Shown here: positions 8,220 to 17,272 of the stretch, piece by piece
Layout of the letters: every line of letters starts with the position of its first letter
Position numbering within the stretch: position 1 is the stretch's first letter
Origin: Pseudorhodoplanes sp.
GTDB taxonomy: Bacteria; Pseudomonadota; Alphaproteobacteria; Rhizobiales; Xanthobacteraceae
Reading direction: 5' to 3'
DNA: 64,000 nucleotides
NCBI GenBank assembly: GCA_032027085.1
Contig: JAVSMS010000001.1
Span: 2,504,501-2,568,500, forward strand
Position numbers and translations under genes: made by a program
The notes under the pieces: generated by a model
Databases searched by the model: none
What the model saw: only the letters and a program-made list of their open reading frames with translations
What the model was told of the DNA's origin: nothing

Positions 8220-9843
8220 TTGCCGTGTTTGCGAGCTCCTTCTGCAGCAGCTTGTAAAGCGCTGCTTCCGACGCTTCGTCGAGCGAAGCGGTAGCCTCGT
8301 CGAGGAACAGGAAATCTGGTTTTTGCAGCAAGGCGCGGGCGATGCCGAGTCGCTGCTGCTCGCCCAGCGACAGCAGCCGGTTCCAGTGTGCATCCTCGTG
8401 CAGCCGCACGATCAAAGCCGGCAGGCCGACGGCGCGCAATGCGTCCGCCAGCTGCGCGTCAGTGAAAGCCTCTGGCGCGGCCGGATACGCGATCGCAGAG
8501 GCGAGCGGGCCGACCGGAAAATACGGGCGTTGCGGCAGGATCATGACCCGCGCGTTGTCGGGTATGCGGATGTCGCCGCGACCGAACGGCCACAGGCCGG
8601 CGATGGCGCGGAAGAGTGTCGATTTTCCGGAACCTGACGGGCCGGTGACCAATGTATGCTTGCCTTCAAAGCGCGCAGCGTCGGCGGAAACCAGCGGCTT
8701 TCCATTCGGCAGGTCAAGATGAAGATCATCAAGCGCGATGCCGTCCTTGCCGCGTCCCGCTTTCATGGCGAGGGTGGACGCTGCCACCACCTTTTGGGTC
8801 TGATCGATCGAACGGTCAAAGCCCGCCAGGCGTTCGACCACTGCCGCCCATTCGGCGAGCTGCCGGTAGACATCGATGAAAACCGACAGCGAGGTCTGCA
8901 CGCTGCTGAATGCATTTGCCGTCTGCATCAGGCCGCCAAGCTGCATCGCGCCGGAAAAATAAGCCGGACTCACGACGACATAAGGAAAGATGATGGAGAT
9001 CTGCGAATAGCCGGCGGTCAGGAAGGTCAGCTTCTTCAGCCGCGACATGATCTGCATCCAGTTGGTCACGACGCGGCCGAAGCGGTCTAGCAGGCGGTCG
9101 GTTTCCGTGTCTTCGCCGCGCAGCAGCGCGATCTGTTCGGAATTTTCCCGCACCCGCACCAGATTGAAGCGAAAGTCGGCCTCATAACGCTGCTGCTGGA
9201 AATTGAGTCCGGCCAGCGGCCAGCCGATCCAGTGCGTCAACGCCGTTCCGACAAAGGCATAGATGAGCGCCGCCCAGACCAGATAGCCCGGAATGGCCCA
9301 AACCGCGCCGCCGATGGTCAGCGGCGCTGTTTCCGACAGCGACCACAGAATGGCGATGAACGAGAGCAGAGTGACAACGGCGCCGAGCACCTTGATGACG
9401 ATATACAGCGTGCGTTCGATGAAGAGGTTGACGTCCTCGGCGATGCGCTGATCGGGATTGTCGGCCGGATCGCCGAGCAGTTGCATCCGGTAATGGGTGG
9501 AGTTGGCGAGCCAGCGATCGAGATAATCCTTGGTCATCCAGCGGCGCCAGCGGATCTGAAGCCACTGGTTGAGATAGAGCTGGTAGACCGCAAGCACGAT
9601 ATAAATTGCGGCCAGGGCGCAAAAGAACAGAAGCTCGCTGACGAAGGTGTCCCAGTTGCGATCCTGCAGCGCGTTGTAGAAACGGGCGTTCCACTGGTTG
9701 ATCAACACATTGATCGCGACAATGGCCAGTTCGATGCCGATGACCATCGCCAGCAGCAGCCGGCCGGTCCAGCGGTCCTCGGACCGGAAATAGGGGAGCG
9801 CGAGCCGCCAGATGGCCGCGAGCAACGTGGTTAACCCGGTCAC
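8107..9843 (-). CDS. SbmA/BacA-like ABC exporter (permease-ATPase fusion)
   Basis: A 578-residue half-transporter. The N-terminal membrane domain is of the ABC_membrane_2 type, with WTGRLLLAMVIGIELAIVAI and WNARFYNALQDRNW, the latter typical of the SbmA/BacA/YddA and ABCD group. The C-terminal ATPase has Walker A GPSGSGKST near residue 398, signature LSLGEQQRLGIARALL near 489 and Walker B FLFLDEATASLDE near 511. Relatives move vitamin B12, peptides or long-chain acyl groups; in rhizobia BacA matters for peptide uptake and very-long-chain fatty acids. The substrate here is open. It is convergent with, and overlaps, the HPP gene. Confidence 0.9.
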   Translation of the reverse strand: MTGLTTLLAAIWRLALPYFRSEDRWTGRLLLAMVIGIELAIVAINVLINQWNARFYNALQDRNWDTFVSELLFFCALAAIYIVLAVYQLYLNQWLQIRWRRWMTKDYLDRWLANSTHYRMQLLGDPADNPDQRIAEDVNLFIERTLYIVIKVLGAVVTLLSFIAILWSLSETAPLTIGGAVWAIPGYLVWAALIYAFVGTALTHWIGWPLAGLNFQQQRYEADFRFNLVRVRENSEQIALLRGEDTETDRLLDRFGRVVTNWMQIMSRLKKLTFLTAGYSQISIIFPYVVVSPAYFSGAMQLGGLMQTANAFSSVQTSLSVFIDVYRQLAEWAAVVERLAGFDRSIDQTQKVVAASTLAMKAGRGKDGIALDDLHLDLPNGKPLVSADAARFEGKHTLVTGPSGSGKSTLFRAIAGLWPFGRGDIRIPDNARVMILPQRPYFPVGPLASAIAYPAAPEAFTDAQLADALRAVGLPALIVRLHEDAHWNRLLSLGEQQRLGIARALLQKPDFLFLDEATASLDEASEAALYKLLQKELANTAIISIGHRSTLSAFHQRHLKLAPDESRHRLREAEVATP

Positions 9844-10138
9844 GGCTGTCTCCTTGCGCTATTAGACGAAAGACGGGTCAGACGGCCCACGCAGCATCCA
9901 GCGAAGATGAAACCCGCGACCTGGGGACCCCTGCCCATCGCCCAATACCGGATGGCCTCAAATTTAGTCCGAAAAATCTTTGGCCATTGCTGGCATGCGA
10001 CGTTGCGAGGCTTGTGGAATTTCGGCAACCCGTCCAAACTATTGGATGGGACCGCTGGAATACGGTATACGCCCGGCGGTTAATAACGAAAAGTGCACTC
10101 AAGTGCCGTTGGAAAAACTGGTCGCTAGGGAGGACCTC

Positions 10139-11266
10139 ATGACCGAGAAGTCTGAAAAGGCAAAGACAAACCGTCGTAAATTTTTGGTGGCGGCCGGCGC
10201 CGCCGGTGCAGCGACCATTGCAATGCCGCAGGTCTCGCGCGCGCAGACCGTGACGCTCAGAATGCAGACCTCTTGGCCGGCGACCGACATCTTCACCGAC
10301 ATGGCCAACCAATACATCACCCGCGTCAACGAGATGGCGGGCGGCCGACTGAAGGTCGACCTGCTGCACGGCGGCGCGGTGGTCCATCCATTCCAGGTGC
10401 TCGACGGCGTGCACGGCGGCCAGATCGACGCGGCCCACACGGTGACCGTGTACTGGTACGGCAAGCACAAAGCCGCCTCGCTGTTTGGCACCGGCCCGGT
10501 GTTCGGCTTCAACGCCAACGAAGGTCTCGGCTGGATCCACAACGGCGGCGGCAAGGAACTCTTCGAGGAGCTGCAAACCAAGATCATGAAGCTCAACGTC
10601 AAGAGCTTCTTCTCCATGCCGATGCCGACCCAGCCGCTCGGCTGGTTCAAGAAGCCGGTCACCAGCGCCAACGACCTGAAGGGCCTCAAGTACCGCACCG
10701 TCGGTCTTGCGGCCGATTTGAACCAGGCCATGGGACTCGCGGTCGCCCAGCTTCCCGGCGGCGAAATCGTGCCGGCCATGGAGCGCGGCGTGATCGACGC
10801 CTTCGAGTTCAACAACCCGACCTCGGACCGCCGCTTCGGCGCGCAGAACGTGGCGAAGAACTACATGCTCGGCAGCCACCATCAGGCGACCGAATACTTC
10901 GAGATCATGTTCAACCGCACCAAGTTCAACGGCCTGCCCAAGGAACACCAGGCGATTCTGCAATACGCTGCAGAAGCCGCGTCCTCAGCCAGCGAGTGGA
11001 TGGCGATGCGCCAGTACTCGGACGACCTGCAGGAACTGATCAACAAGGACAAGGTCAACGTGCTGCGCACGCCGCAAAGCGTGTTCGACGCGCAGATCAA
11101 GGCCTGGGACGGCCTGATCGCAACGTTGGGCAAGGACGAGTTCATGAAGCGTGTCATGGACTCGCAGAAGGCCTGGGTGCGCAAGGTCGTGTTCTACAAC
11201 ATGATGAATGCGACCGACTACAAGGGCGCCTTCAACCATCACTTCCCGGGCGTGCTGAAGCTCTAG
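10139..11266 (+). CDS. TRAP transporter substrate-binding protein DctP (first system)
   Basis: A 375-residue periplasmic binding protein with a twin-arginine signal (NRRKFLVAAG, then a hydrophobic run ending SRAQ), so it is probably exported folded. The mature part has DctP features: LRMQTSWPATDIF, GGRLKVDLLHGG, LGWFKKPVTSANDLKGLKYR and PAMERGVIDAFEFNNPTSDR. It resembles the TakP/mannitol-chloroaromatic group that binds 2-oxo or hydroxy acids; the ligand is not known. The ATG has an AGGGAGG site. It opens an operon with the small and large permease genes and an amidase. Confidence 0.92.
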   Translation: MTEKSEKAKTNRRKFLVAAGAAGAATIAMPQVSRAQTVTLRMQTSWPATDIFTDMANQYITRVNEMAGGRLKVDLLHGGAVVHPFQVLDGVHGGQIDAAHTVTVYWYGKHKAASLFGTGPVFGFNANEGLGWIHNGGGKELFEELQTKIMKLNVKSFFSMPMPTQPLGWFKKPVTSANDLKGLKYRTVGLAADLNQAMGLAVAQLPGGEIVPAMERGVIDAFEFNNPTSDRRFGAQNVAKNYMLGSHHQATEYFEIMFNRTKFNGLPKEHQAILQYAAEAASSASEWMAMRQYSDDLQELINKDKVNVLRTPQSVFDAQIKAWDGLIATLGKDEFMKRVMDSQKAWVRKVVFYNMMNATDYKGAFNHHFPGVLKL

Positions 11267-11310
11267 GCCGAAACGGCGCTTGCGAGTCATTTGCGCTCGC
11301 GATAATGGGG

Positions 11311-11335
11311 AGGGCGGCGTGAAATGCGCCGCCCT
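11311..11335 (+). other. Intercistronic hairpin between dctP and dctQ
   Basis: A perfect 9-bp stem (AGGGCGGCG / CGCCGCCCT) with a 7-base loop lies 45 bases after the binding-protein stop and about 100 bases before the small permease gene. Only a short mixed ACCTTCTT follows, so it may protect the upstream mRNA end or terminate partially. That would give more binding protein than permease, as is common in such operons. Confidence 0.6.
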
Positions 11336-11436
11336 ACCTTCTTGGGGAAGTGTGGCGGCTTGGGCGAATGCGCCAGGCCGACCGGCTTGGGGGGACAGCG
11401 GCTTGCGTATGGGCGCCAGGCCGCGCGGGGCAAATT

Positions 11437-12048
11437 ATGCAGCGTTATTGTCTTTTCATCGACTCGCTCAGCATGTGGATCGGTAAGGCGTTCGGCTGGC
11501 TGATCCTGGTTTTGACCTTGGGTGTCAGCTACGAAGTGTTCGTGCGCTACGTGCTGCGCGCGCCGACCACCTGGGCATTCGACTTCAGCTACATCACCTA
11601 TGGCGCTATGTTCCTGATGGCGGGCGCCTACACGCTGTCGCGCAACGGCCACGTGCGCGCCGACGTCATGTACCGGTTCTGGAAGCCGCGCACGCAGGCT
11701 TCCATGGACCTGCTACTTTATATCATTTTCTTCATGCCGGCCGTGTTGGCATTCATCTATTCCGGCTGGAACTACGCCGAGATGTCGGTGCGGTTTCGCG
11801 AGGTCAGCATTTTCAGTCCGGCCGGCATACCCGTGTTTCCGCTCAAGGCGCTCACCCCGATCACCGGCGTGCTGCTGTTGCTGCAAGGTAGCGCCGAGAT
11901 CATCCGCTGCATCACCTGCATCCGGGAGGGGGCGTGGCCGCAGCGTCTGCATGACGTCGAGGAGACCGAAAGCATCATCATGCAGGAGCAGCGGCTTCAC
12001 GCAGAGCAAGACGGCGGCCAGTCGCCGGCGGGTCAGAAAGGGGCTTGA
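11437..12048 (+). CDS. TRAP transporter small permease DctQ (first system)
   Basis: A 203-residue protein with four predicted membrane helices. Typical family segments are FVRYVLRAPTTWAFDFSYI and GAYTLSRNGHVRADVMYRFW. DctQ couples the binding protein to the large permease. The reading frame is open further upstream, but ATG 11437 matches the usual DctQ start. An acidic/Gln-rich tail extends past the last helix. Its stop codon is two bases before the large permease start, which suggests coupled translation. Confidence 0.9.
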   Translation: MQRYCLFIDSLSMWIGKAFGWLILVLTLGVSYEVFVRYVLRAPTTWAFDFSYITYGAMFLMAGAYTLSRNGHVRADVMYRFWKPRTQASMDLLLYIIFFMPAVLAFIYSGWNYAEMSVRFREVSIFSPAGIPVFPLKALTPITGVLLLLQGSAEIIRCITCIREGAWPQRLHDVEETESIIMQEQRLHAEQDGGQSPAGQKGA

Positions 12049-12050
12049 GT

Positions 12051-13397
12051 ATGACTGACCCGCAAGTTGGCATGTTGATGCTGGGACTTTTCATCTTCAT
12101 CATCATGCTGGGATTTCCCATCGCCTTTACGCTGATGGCGATGGGCGTGGGCTTTGGCTATTACGCCTACTTCACGCCCGGCCAGGACTTTTTCCAGAAC
12201 CGCATCTTCACCCTGCTGGTGCAGAAAGCATTCGAGGTGATGTCGAGCGACGTGCTCACCGCGGTCCCGTTATTTCTCTTCATGGGATACGTGGTCGAGC
12301 GCGCCAACATTCTCGACCGCCTGTTTCATTCACTGCAAGTCTCGATGAAGAACGTTCCCGGCGCGCTGGCCGTGGCCACGCTGCTGACCTGCGCCATGTT
12401 CGCGACCGCGACCGGCATCGTCGGCGCGGTGGTAACGCTCATGGGTCTGCTGGCGTTTCCAGCCATGCTGCGCGCGGGCTACGACGTGAAGCTCTCGGCT
12501 GGCGTGGTCTGCGCCGGCGGCTGTCTCGGCATCCTGATCCCGCCTTCAATCCTGCTCATCGTCTATGCGGCGACCGCCGGCGTGTCCGCAGTCAAGCTCT
12601 ATGCCGCGGCATTCATTCCCGGCTTCCTGCTGGCCGGTTTCTATGTCCTCTACGTGATCGTCCGCGCCACGATCAATCCGGCGCTGGCGCCAAAGTTGCC
12701 CAAGGAACAGACCGATATCCCCACCCGCGAGGTCATGTGGGCGCTGGCGACGTCGTTTCTCCCCCTTGCGCTCCTGATCGTATCGGTGCTCGGCGCCATC
12801 TTGTTCGGTTTGGCGACGCCTTCGGAAGCGGCCGGTGCCGGCGCGCTCGCGAGTCTCGTTCTCGCGGGCGCATATGGCGCGCTCAATTTCACGATGCTTC
12901 GGGATTCGGTCTATCTCACCGCCCGGGCCACGGCGATGGTCTGCTACCTGTTCATCGGCTCGTGGACATTCTCCGCGGTGTTCGCGGTGCTCGGTGGCCA
13001 GCAGGTCGTGGAGAATTTCTTTCTGTCGCTCAATTTGTCGCAGACCGGCTTCCTGATGCTGACGCAGTTCCTGATCTTCCTGCTCGGCTGGCCGCTCGAA
13101 TGGACCGAAATCATCATCATTTTCGTGCCGATCTTCCTGCCGCTGTTGCCCAAATTCGGCGTCGATCCGATCTTCTTCGGCATCCTGGTGGCGCTGAACA
13201 CCCAGACCGCGTTCAACACGCCACCGGTCGCCATGGCCGCCTTCTATCTCAAGGGCGTGGCGCCGGCATGGGTGAAACTGGCCGACATTTTCGCCGGCGC
13301 GCTGCCGTTCGTGTTCATGGTTTTCATGGTGATGGTCCTGGTCTACGTCTTCCCGGGGCTTGCGCTGTGGCTGCCGGAATACCTCTACGCTCCATGA
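12051..13397 (+). CDS. TRAP transporter large permease DctM (first system)
   Basis: A 448-residue, highly hydrophobic protein with about twelve membrane segments and DctM landmarks: FIIMLGFPIAFTLMAMGVGF, MFATATGIVGAVVTLMGLLA, GGCLGILIPPSILLIVYA, GLATPSEAAGAGALASL and FNTPPVAMAAFYLKGVAP. It is the sodium-coupled transport subunit. I chose ATG 12051 over an in-frame TTG two codons earlier because an AAAGGGG site lies 7 bases upstream of the ATG. Confidence 0.93.
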   Translation: MTDPQVGMLMLGLFIFIIMLGFPIAFTLMAMGVGFGYYAYFTPGQDFFQNRIFTLLVQKAFEVMSSDVLTAVPLFLFMGYVVERANILDRLFHSLQVSMKNVPGALAVATLLTCAMFATATGIVGAVVTLMGLLAFPAMLRAGYDVKLSAGVVCAGGCLGILIPPSILLIVYAATAGVSAVKLYAAAFIPGFLLAGFYVLYVIVRATINPALAPKLPKEQTDIPTREVMWALATSFLPLALLIVSVLGAILFGLATPSEAAGAGALASLVLAGAYGALNFTMLRDSVYLTARATAMVCYLFIGSWTFSAVFAVLGGQQVVENFFLSLNLSQTGFLMLTQFLIFLLGWPLEWTEIIIIFVPIFLPLLPKFGVDPIFFGILVALNTQTAFNTPPVAMAAFYLKGVAPAWVKLADIFAGALPFVFMVFMVMVLVYVFPGLALWLPEYLYAP

Positions 13398-13434
13398 TGA
13401 GTTGCAACTGGAGACACATCGAGAGGCGCCGCAG

Positions 13435-14778
13435 ATGAGCCTATGCGCACTCGGCTTGAGCGAGGCGGCAACCGAGATCCGCGAAGGGCGCATCAGCTCG
13501 GTCGAGCTGGTGACGGCGTGCCTCGACCGCATCGCCGAAGTCGAACCCGACGTGCAGGCCTGGGCGTTTCTGGATCGCGACCATGCGCTGCAACAGGCCA
13601 AGGCGCTCGACGAGCGTCGCGCGCTCGGACAGGCGGTCGGTCCGCTGCACGGCGTGCCGATCGGCGTCAAGGACATCTTCGATACCGGCGATATGCCGAC
13701 GGAGCTGGGCTCGCCACTGTGGGCCGGCCGGACGCCTCGCGACGACGCCGTCGCGGTCTCGCGCCTTCGCTCGGCCGGCGCAGTGATCATGGGCAAGACC
13801 GTCACGACGGAATATGCCTATTTTCATCCCGGCAAGACGCGCAATCCCCACGACAAGGAGCGCACCCCCGGCGGCTCGTCGAGCGGCTCGGCGGCCGCGG
13901 TCGCGGCGCTGATGGTGCCGGGCGCCATCGGTTCGCAGACCAACGGCTCGGTGATCCGTCCTGCCGCCTATTGCGGGGTGATTGGCTTCAAGCCTACCCA
14001 CGGGGTCATTCCGCGAACCGGCGCGCTGCTGCTCTCCCGCGCGCTCGATCACGTCGGGGTTTTTGCGCGCTCGGTCGAGGACGCCGCGCTGCTGGCCGAG
14101 TTGATGGCCGGGTTTGACGACGAGGATCCGGACACCCGGCCGATTGCACGCCCACCACTGGCCTCCGTCGCGGTATCGGAGCCGCCGTTGCCGCCGCGCT
14201 TCGCCTTTGTACGCTCCGCGGTGTGGGATCGGGCCGAACCGGCCACCCATGAGGCGTTCGCCGAGTTGGTTGACGTACTTGGTGATGCCGTGGTGGAGGT
14301 CGATCTCGGGGAACGCTTCGGCCGGGCGATCGGCTGGCAGAAGACAGTGATGGAAGTCGAGATGGCGCACAACTTCCATCGCGACTACGAAACCGGCAGG
14401 GACCGGCTGAGTGATCCGTTGCGCCAGTTGATTGAGCGCGGGCGCAAATATCCGGCGATTGAATACACCGCCGGGCTCGCCGGCAGCGCGGCGCTCAATG
14501 CCGCGCTGGATTCCGTGTTCGACGAATATGATGCGATCCTCACGCCGGCGACGCTGGGCGAGGCGCCGCGCGGCGACGCCACTGGCGATCCGATCTTCTG
14601 TACCACCTGGAGCTATCTGGGAACGCCGGCCGTGTCCTTGCCGTTGCTACGCGGCGAGGCCGGCCTGCCGCTAGGCGTGCAACTGGTCGGCCGCCGCGGC
14701 AACGATGCAAGACTCTTGCGCACAGCACACTGGCTGGTCAAAACTCTCGCTCGGCAGCTGAAGGATGAAACCTCATGA
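13435..14778 (+). CDS. Amidase signature family hydrolase
   Basis: A 447-residue amidase-signature enzyme that hydrolyses carboxamides. The Ser-cisSer-Lys triad is visible: Lys in PIGVKDIFDTGD near residue 79, the Ser-rich TPGGSSSGSAAAVAAL near 146-156, and the probable nucleophile Ser in QTNGSVIRPAAYCG near 171. The common GGSIR form is NGSVIR here. It lies 37 bases after dctM, so the TRAP system may import an amide that this enzyme cleaves, or its product. The substrate is not known. Its stop overlaps the start of a tiny membrane protein gene. Confidence 0.92.
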   Translation: MSLCALGLSEAATEIREGRISSVELVTACLDRIAEVEPDVQAWAFLDRDHALQQAKALDERRALGQAVGPLHGVPIGVKDIFDTGDMPTELGSPLWAGRTPRDDAVAVSRLRSAGAVIMGKTVTTEYAYFHPGKTRNPHDKERTPGGSSSGSAAAVAALMVPGAIGSQTNGSVIRPAAYCGVIGFKPTHGVIPRTGALLLSRALDHVGVFARSVEDAALLAELMAGFDDEDPDTRPIARPPLASVAVSEPPLPPRFAFVRSAVWDRAEPATHEAFAELVDVLGDAVVEVDLGERFGRAIGWQKTVMEVEMAHNFHRDYETGRDRLSDPLRQLIERGRKYPAIEYTAGLAGSAALNAALDSVFDEYDAILTPATLGEAPRGDATGDPIFCTTWSYLGTPAVSLPLLRGEAGLPLGVQLVGRRGNDARLLRTAHWLVKTLARQLKDETS

Positions 14779-14942
14779 CGAACCTCATCACCGGCATCAT
14801 CGGCATCGTCATGGTGATGACGTTTCTCGGGATTCTCCTGGTGTGGGTCCCCGCGCCACCGCTGATCATCATCTGCGTCGGCGTCATGGCCCTCCTGGTC
14901 CATGACTTCATCAGGACGATTCGGGGGGGCTATTTCGGCTGA
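14775..14942 (+). CDS. Small two-helix membrane protein, coupled to the amidase
   Basis: A 55-residue reading frame whose ATG overlaps the amidase stop in an ATGA arrangement, a strong sign of translational coupling. The protein is almost entirely hydrophobic: one helix around IIGIVMVMTFLGILLVWV, a short Pro-containing turn (PAPPL), a second helix IIICVGVMALLV, then a charged end HDFIRTIRGG. I recognise no family. Position and overlap suggest it belongs to the TRAP-amidase operon, perhaps as an accessory membrane subunit; this is inference. Confidence 0.65.
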   Translation: MTNLITGIIGIVMVMTFLGILLVWVPAPPLIIICVGVMALLVHDFIRTIRGGYFG

Positions 14943-15072
14943 CGGGTTGAGTCCGGCGGAAAAGTCGGAACCTCCGAAAATAACGGCTCGGTGCTTTCTG
15001 CCCGGCCGCCACGACAAGGGAGCGGTTCGAGCGAACTGCTCCCTCTGCATTTGGGGAATCTTTGTACCGCGC

Positions 15073-15945
15073 TCATCCGGCCGGCGGCGCGCCGAGGTGC
15101 TCCTTGAAGAACGCAATTGTCCGATCCCACGCCAGATCAGCCGCCTGCTTGTTGTAGCGCGCCGCGCCGGTATCGTTGTTGAAGGCGTGCTGCGTGCCGG
15201 GATAGCGGTGGGTCTCGAACGTCTTGCCGTTGGCCTTGAGCGCGGCCTCAAAGGCCGCGATGCCGGCATTCACCCCCTCGTCGTGCTCGGCATAATGCAG
15301 CAGCAGCGGCGCCTTGACCTTGGCGACCAGTTCGGCCGGAATCTGCCGCCCGTAATAGGCGACGCCGGCGTCGAGCTGCGGGCTCGCCGCCGCCAGCCGG
15401 TTCACCATGCCCCCTCCGAAGCAGAAACCGACCGCGCCGACCCGTCCGCGCGATTCCGGATGCGTCTTGAGGAACGGCAGTGCCGCGACCAGAGCGGCGA
15501 CGGCGTCATCAGGATTCATCCTGGCGTGCAGCGCGCGCGCCTCGTCCTCGCTCGGCGGCGTGCCGCCGACCAGCGAGAGGAGATCGACCACGAAGGCGAG
15601 AAACCCTTCCAGCGCGAGGCGGCGGGCGATGTCCTTCAGATGCGGATTAAGTCCGCGATTTTCATGGATCACCAGCACCGCGGGCCGCTGCGCTTTGCTT
15701 TTCATGCGCGCGAGGTAGCCGTTGATCGTGCCCTTCGGCGATTCATAGCTGACACGGTTGATCGCGAGGCGGCTGTCGTCCGGCGCCACGATGGCAGCGC
15801 TGGCATAATCATTCTGCAGAAGCGGAATGAGGGCCGCGGCCGCGGTTGCCGATCCGGCGAGTTCCTTGAGAGCGTCAAGAAAATCGCGGCGGGTCACCTC
15901 GCCATGCGTGAAGCGGTCATAGAGATTGATGATGCGCTGATCCAT
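15073..15945 (-). CDS. Dienelactone hydrolase family protein, Tat-exported type
   Basis: A 290-residue alpha/beta hydrolase. Catalytic Cys in GFCFGGGM, an Asp around YAEHDEGVN and His in GTQHAFNND form the dienelactone-hydrolase triad, and VIHENRGLNPHLKDIARRLA is the family's oxyanion region. The N-terminus (MDQRIINLYDRFTHGEVTRR, then DFLDAL and an Ala-rich run) is the Tat-like leader often seen in this subgroup, which sets the start. The frame is open upstream, but that part lacks family similarity. It faces the amidase operon convergently. The substrate is unknown. Confidence 0.9.
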   Translation of the reverse strand: MDQRIINLYDRFTHGEVTRRDFLDALKELAGSATAAAALIPLLQNDYASAAIVAPDDSRLAINRVSYESPKGTINGYLARMKSKAQRPAVLVIHENRGLNPHLKDIARRLALEGFLAFVVDLLSLVGGTPPSEDEARALHARMNPDDAVAALVAALPFLKTHPESRGRVGAVGFCFGGGMVNRLAAASPQLDAGVAYYGRQIPAELVAKVKAPLLLHYAEHDEGVNAGIAAFEAALKANGKTFETHRYPGTQHAFNNDTGAARYNKQAADLAWDRTIAFFKEHLGAPPAG

Positions 15946-16185
15946 GTGACTCGTCCGCATTTTCGCGACGCGAAAACACCGCAGGCGCAACATTATTCCC
16001 GCAGGCAAAGGACGCACGCAACCGCCGCGACGCATTGCAGAGTTGGATTGCTTCTGCCTAAGATATCGGCACTTCCCTCAAGTGGGTGGGGGGAGACAGT
16101 CGACATAGCCGCATCTGGCGGACCAGCAATGCTGGCCCGTTCCTTGCTTTGAAATGGCGCTTCAACTGTTCAGCGGGAGAGTGTC

Positions 16186-17271
16186 ATGCGACGTCGCGAC
16201 TTCACAAAACTGGCAATGGGCGGAGCGGCTGCGACAGTGGCCGCCCCTGCAGTGGTCCGCGCCCAAACCACCTTCAACTGGAAAATGACGAGCTTCTACG
16301 GGCCGAATGCCTTCTTCTATTCGACCGGCCCGGGCAGCGCGAAGGATCTCTGCAAGCGCATCGAGGACATGTCGGGCGGGCGCATCAAGATCCAGTTCTA
16401 CGGCGCCGGCGAATTGATTCCGGCCGCGGAAGGCTTCGATGCCGTGTCGTCCGGCACGGTCGAGATGAACTACGCCAATTCCTATTTCTGGACCGGCAAG
16501 AGTTTCGCCGCGCAGTACTTCACGGCGGTGCCGTTTGGACTGAACTTCCAGGGCTTCAACGGCTGGATGTTCGACGGCGGCGGGCTCCAGCTCTGGCGCG
16601 AGGTCTATGATCGCTTCAATCTGGTGCCCTTCGTCTGCGGCAATACCGGCGTGCAGATGACAGGATGGTTCCGAAAACCGATCGAGAAACCCGAGGACCT
16701 TAACGGTCTCAAGATGCGCATTCCCGGCCTTGCCGCGCGCGTCTACAAGGAAGTCGGCGTCGATGCGCGGCTGATCGCGCCCGGCGAGATATTTCCTGCG
16801 CTCGAACGCGGCGTGATCGATGCCGCCGAATTCGTCGGGCCCTATCTCGACCGGCAACTCGGCCTGCACAAGGTCGCGAAATATTACTACACGACCGGCT
16901 GGCACGAGATGGCCACCGCCAGCGAACTCACCGTCAACAAGGCAAAATGGAATTCGTTGCCGCCCGATCTCAAGGCGGTCGTCGAGAATGCGTGCCTCGC
17001 CTGCAACACGGTCAGCGAAGCGTGGTGCCAGAAGAACAACGCCGAGGCGATGGAAGATCTTGTCAAGAACGAGGGTGTGATCGCGCAGCCGCTGCCGGAT
17101 TCGGTGGTCAAGGCGTTACGTGCGGCCACCGACAAGATCCTCGACGAGGCGGTGAAACGCGATCCGGTCACCAAGAAGGTCCACGAATCCTACATGGCCT
17201 ATAAAGCCAAATACGACGCCTGGGCTGACCTGAGCGAGACCGTCTATCACACCAAGATCCGGAAGGCGTGA
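16186..17271 (+). CDS. TRAP transporter substrate-binding protein DctP (second system)
   Basis: A 361-residue binding protein with a Tat signal (MRRRDFTKLAMGG, cut after VVRAQ). Family segments include WKMTSFYGPNAFFY, GGRIKIQFYGAGELIPAAEG, GWFRKPIEKPEDLNGLKMRI and the TakP-type ALERGVIDAAEFVGP. The last of these carries an Arg and aromatic residues used for carboxylate binding in the 2-oxo-acid group, so a monocarboxylate or 2-oxo-acid ligand is likely but unproven. It differs clearly from the first DctP, so this is a separate system. A GGGAG site precedes the ATG. Confidence 0.92.
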   Translation: MRRRDFTKLAMGGAAATVAAPAVVRAQTTFNWKMTSFYGPNAFFYSTGPGSAKDLCKRIEDMSGGRIKIQFYGAGELIPAAEGFDAVSSGTVEMNYANSYFWTGKSFAAQYFTAVPFGLNFQGFNGWMFDGGGLQLWREVYDRFNLVPFVCGNTGVQMTGWFRKPIEKPEDLNGLKMRIPGLAARVYKEVGVDARLIAPGEIFPALERGVIDAAEFVGPYLDRQLGLHKVAKYYYTTGWHEMATASELTVNKAKWNSLPPDLKAVVENACLACNTVSEAWCQKNNAEAMEDLVKNEGVIAQPLPDSVVKALRAATDKILDEAVKRDPVTKKVHESYMAYKAKYDAWADLSETVYHTKIRKA

Positions 17272-17272
17272 C

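Noticed and set aside
12546-13805. Minus-strand frame opposite dctM and the amidase start
   Set aside because: Charged, Arg/Glu/His-rich antisense translation of membrane helices, typical of a shadow.
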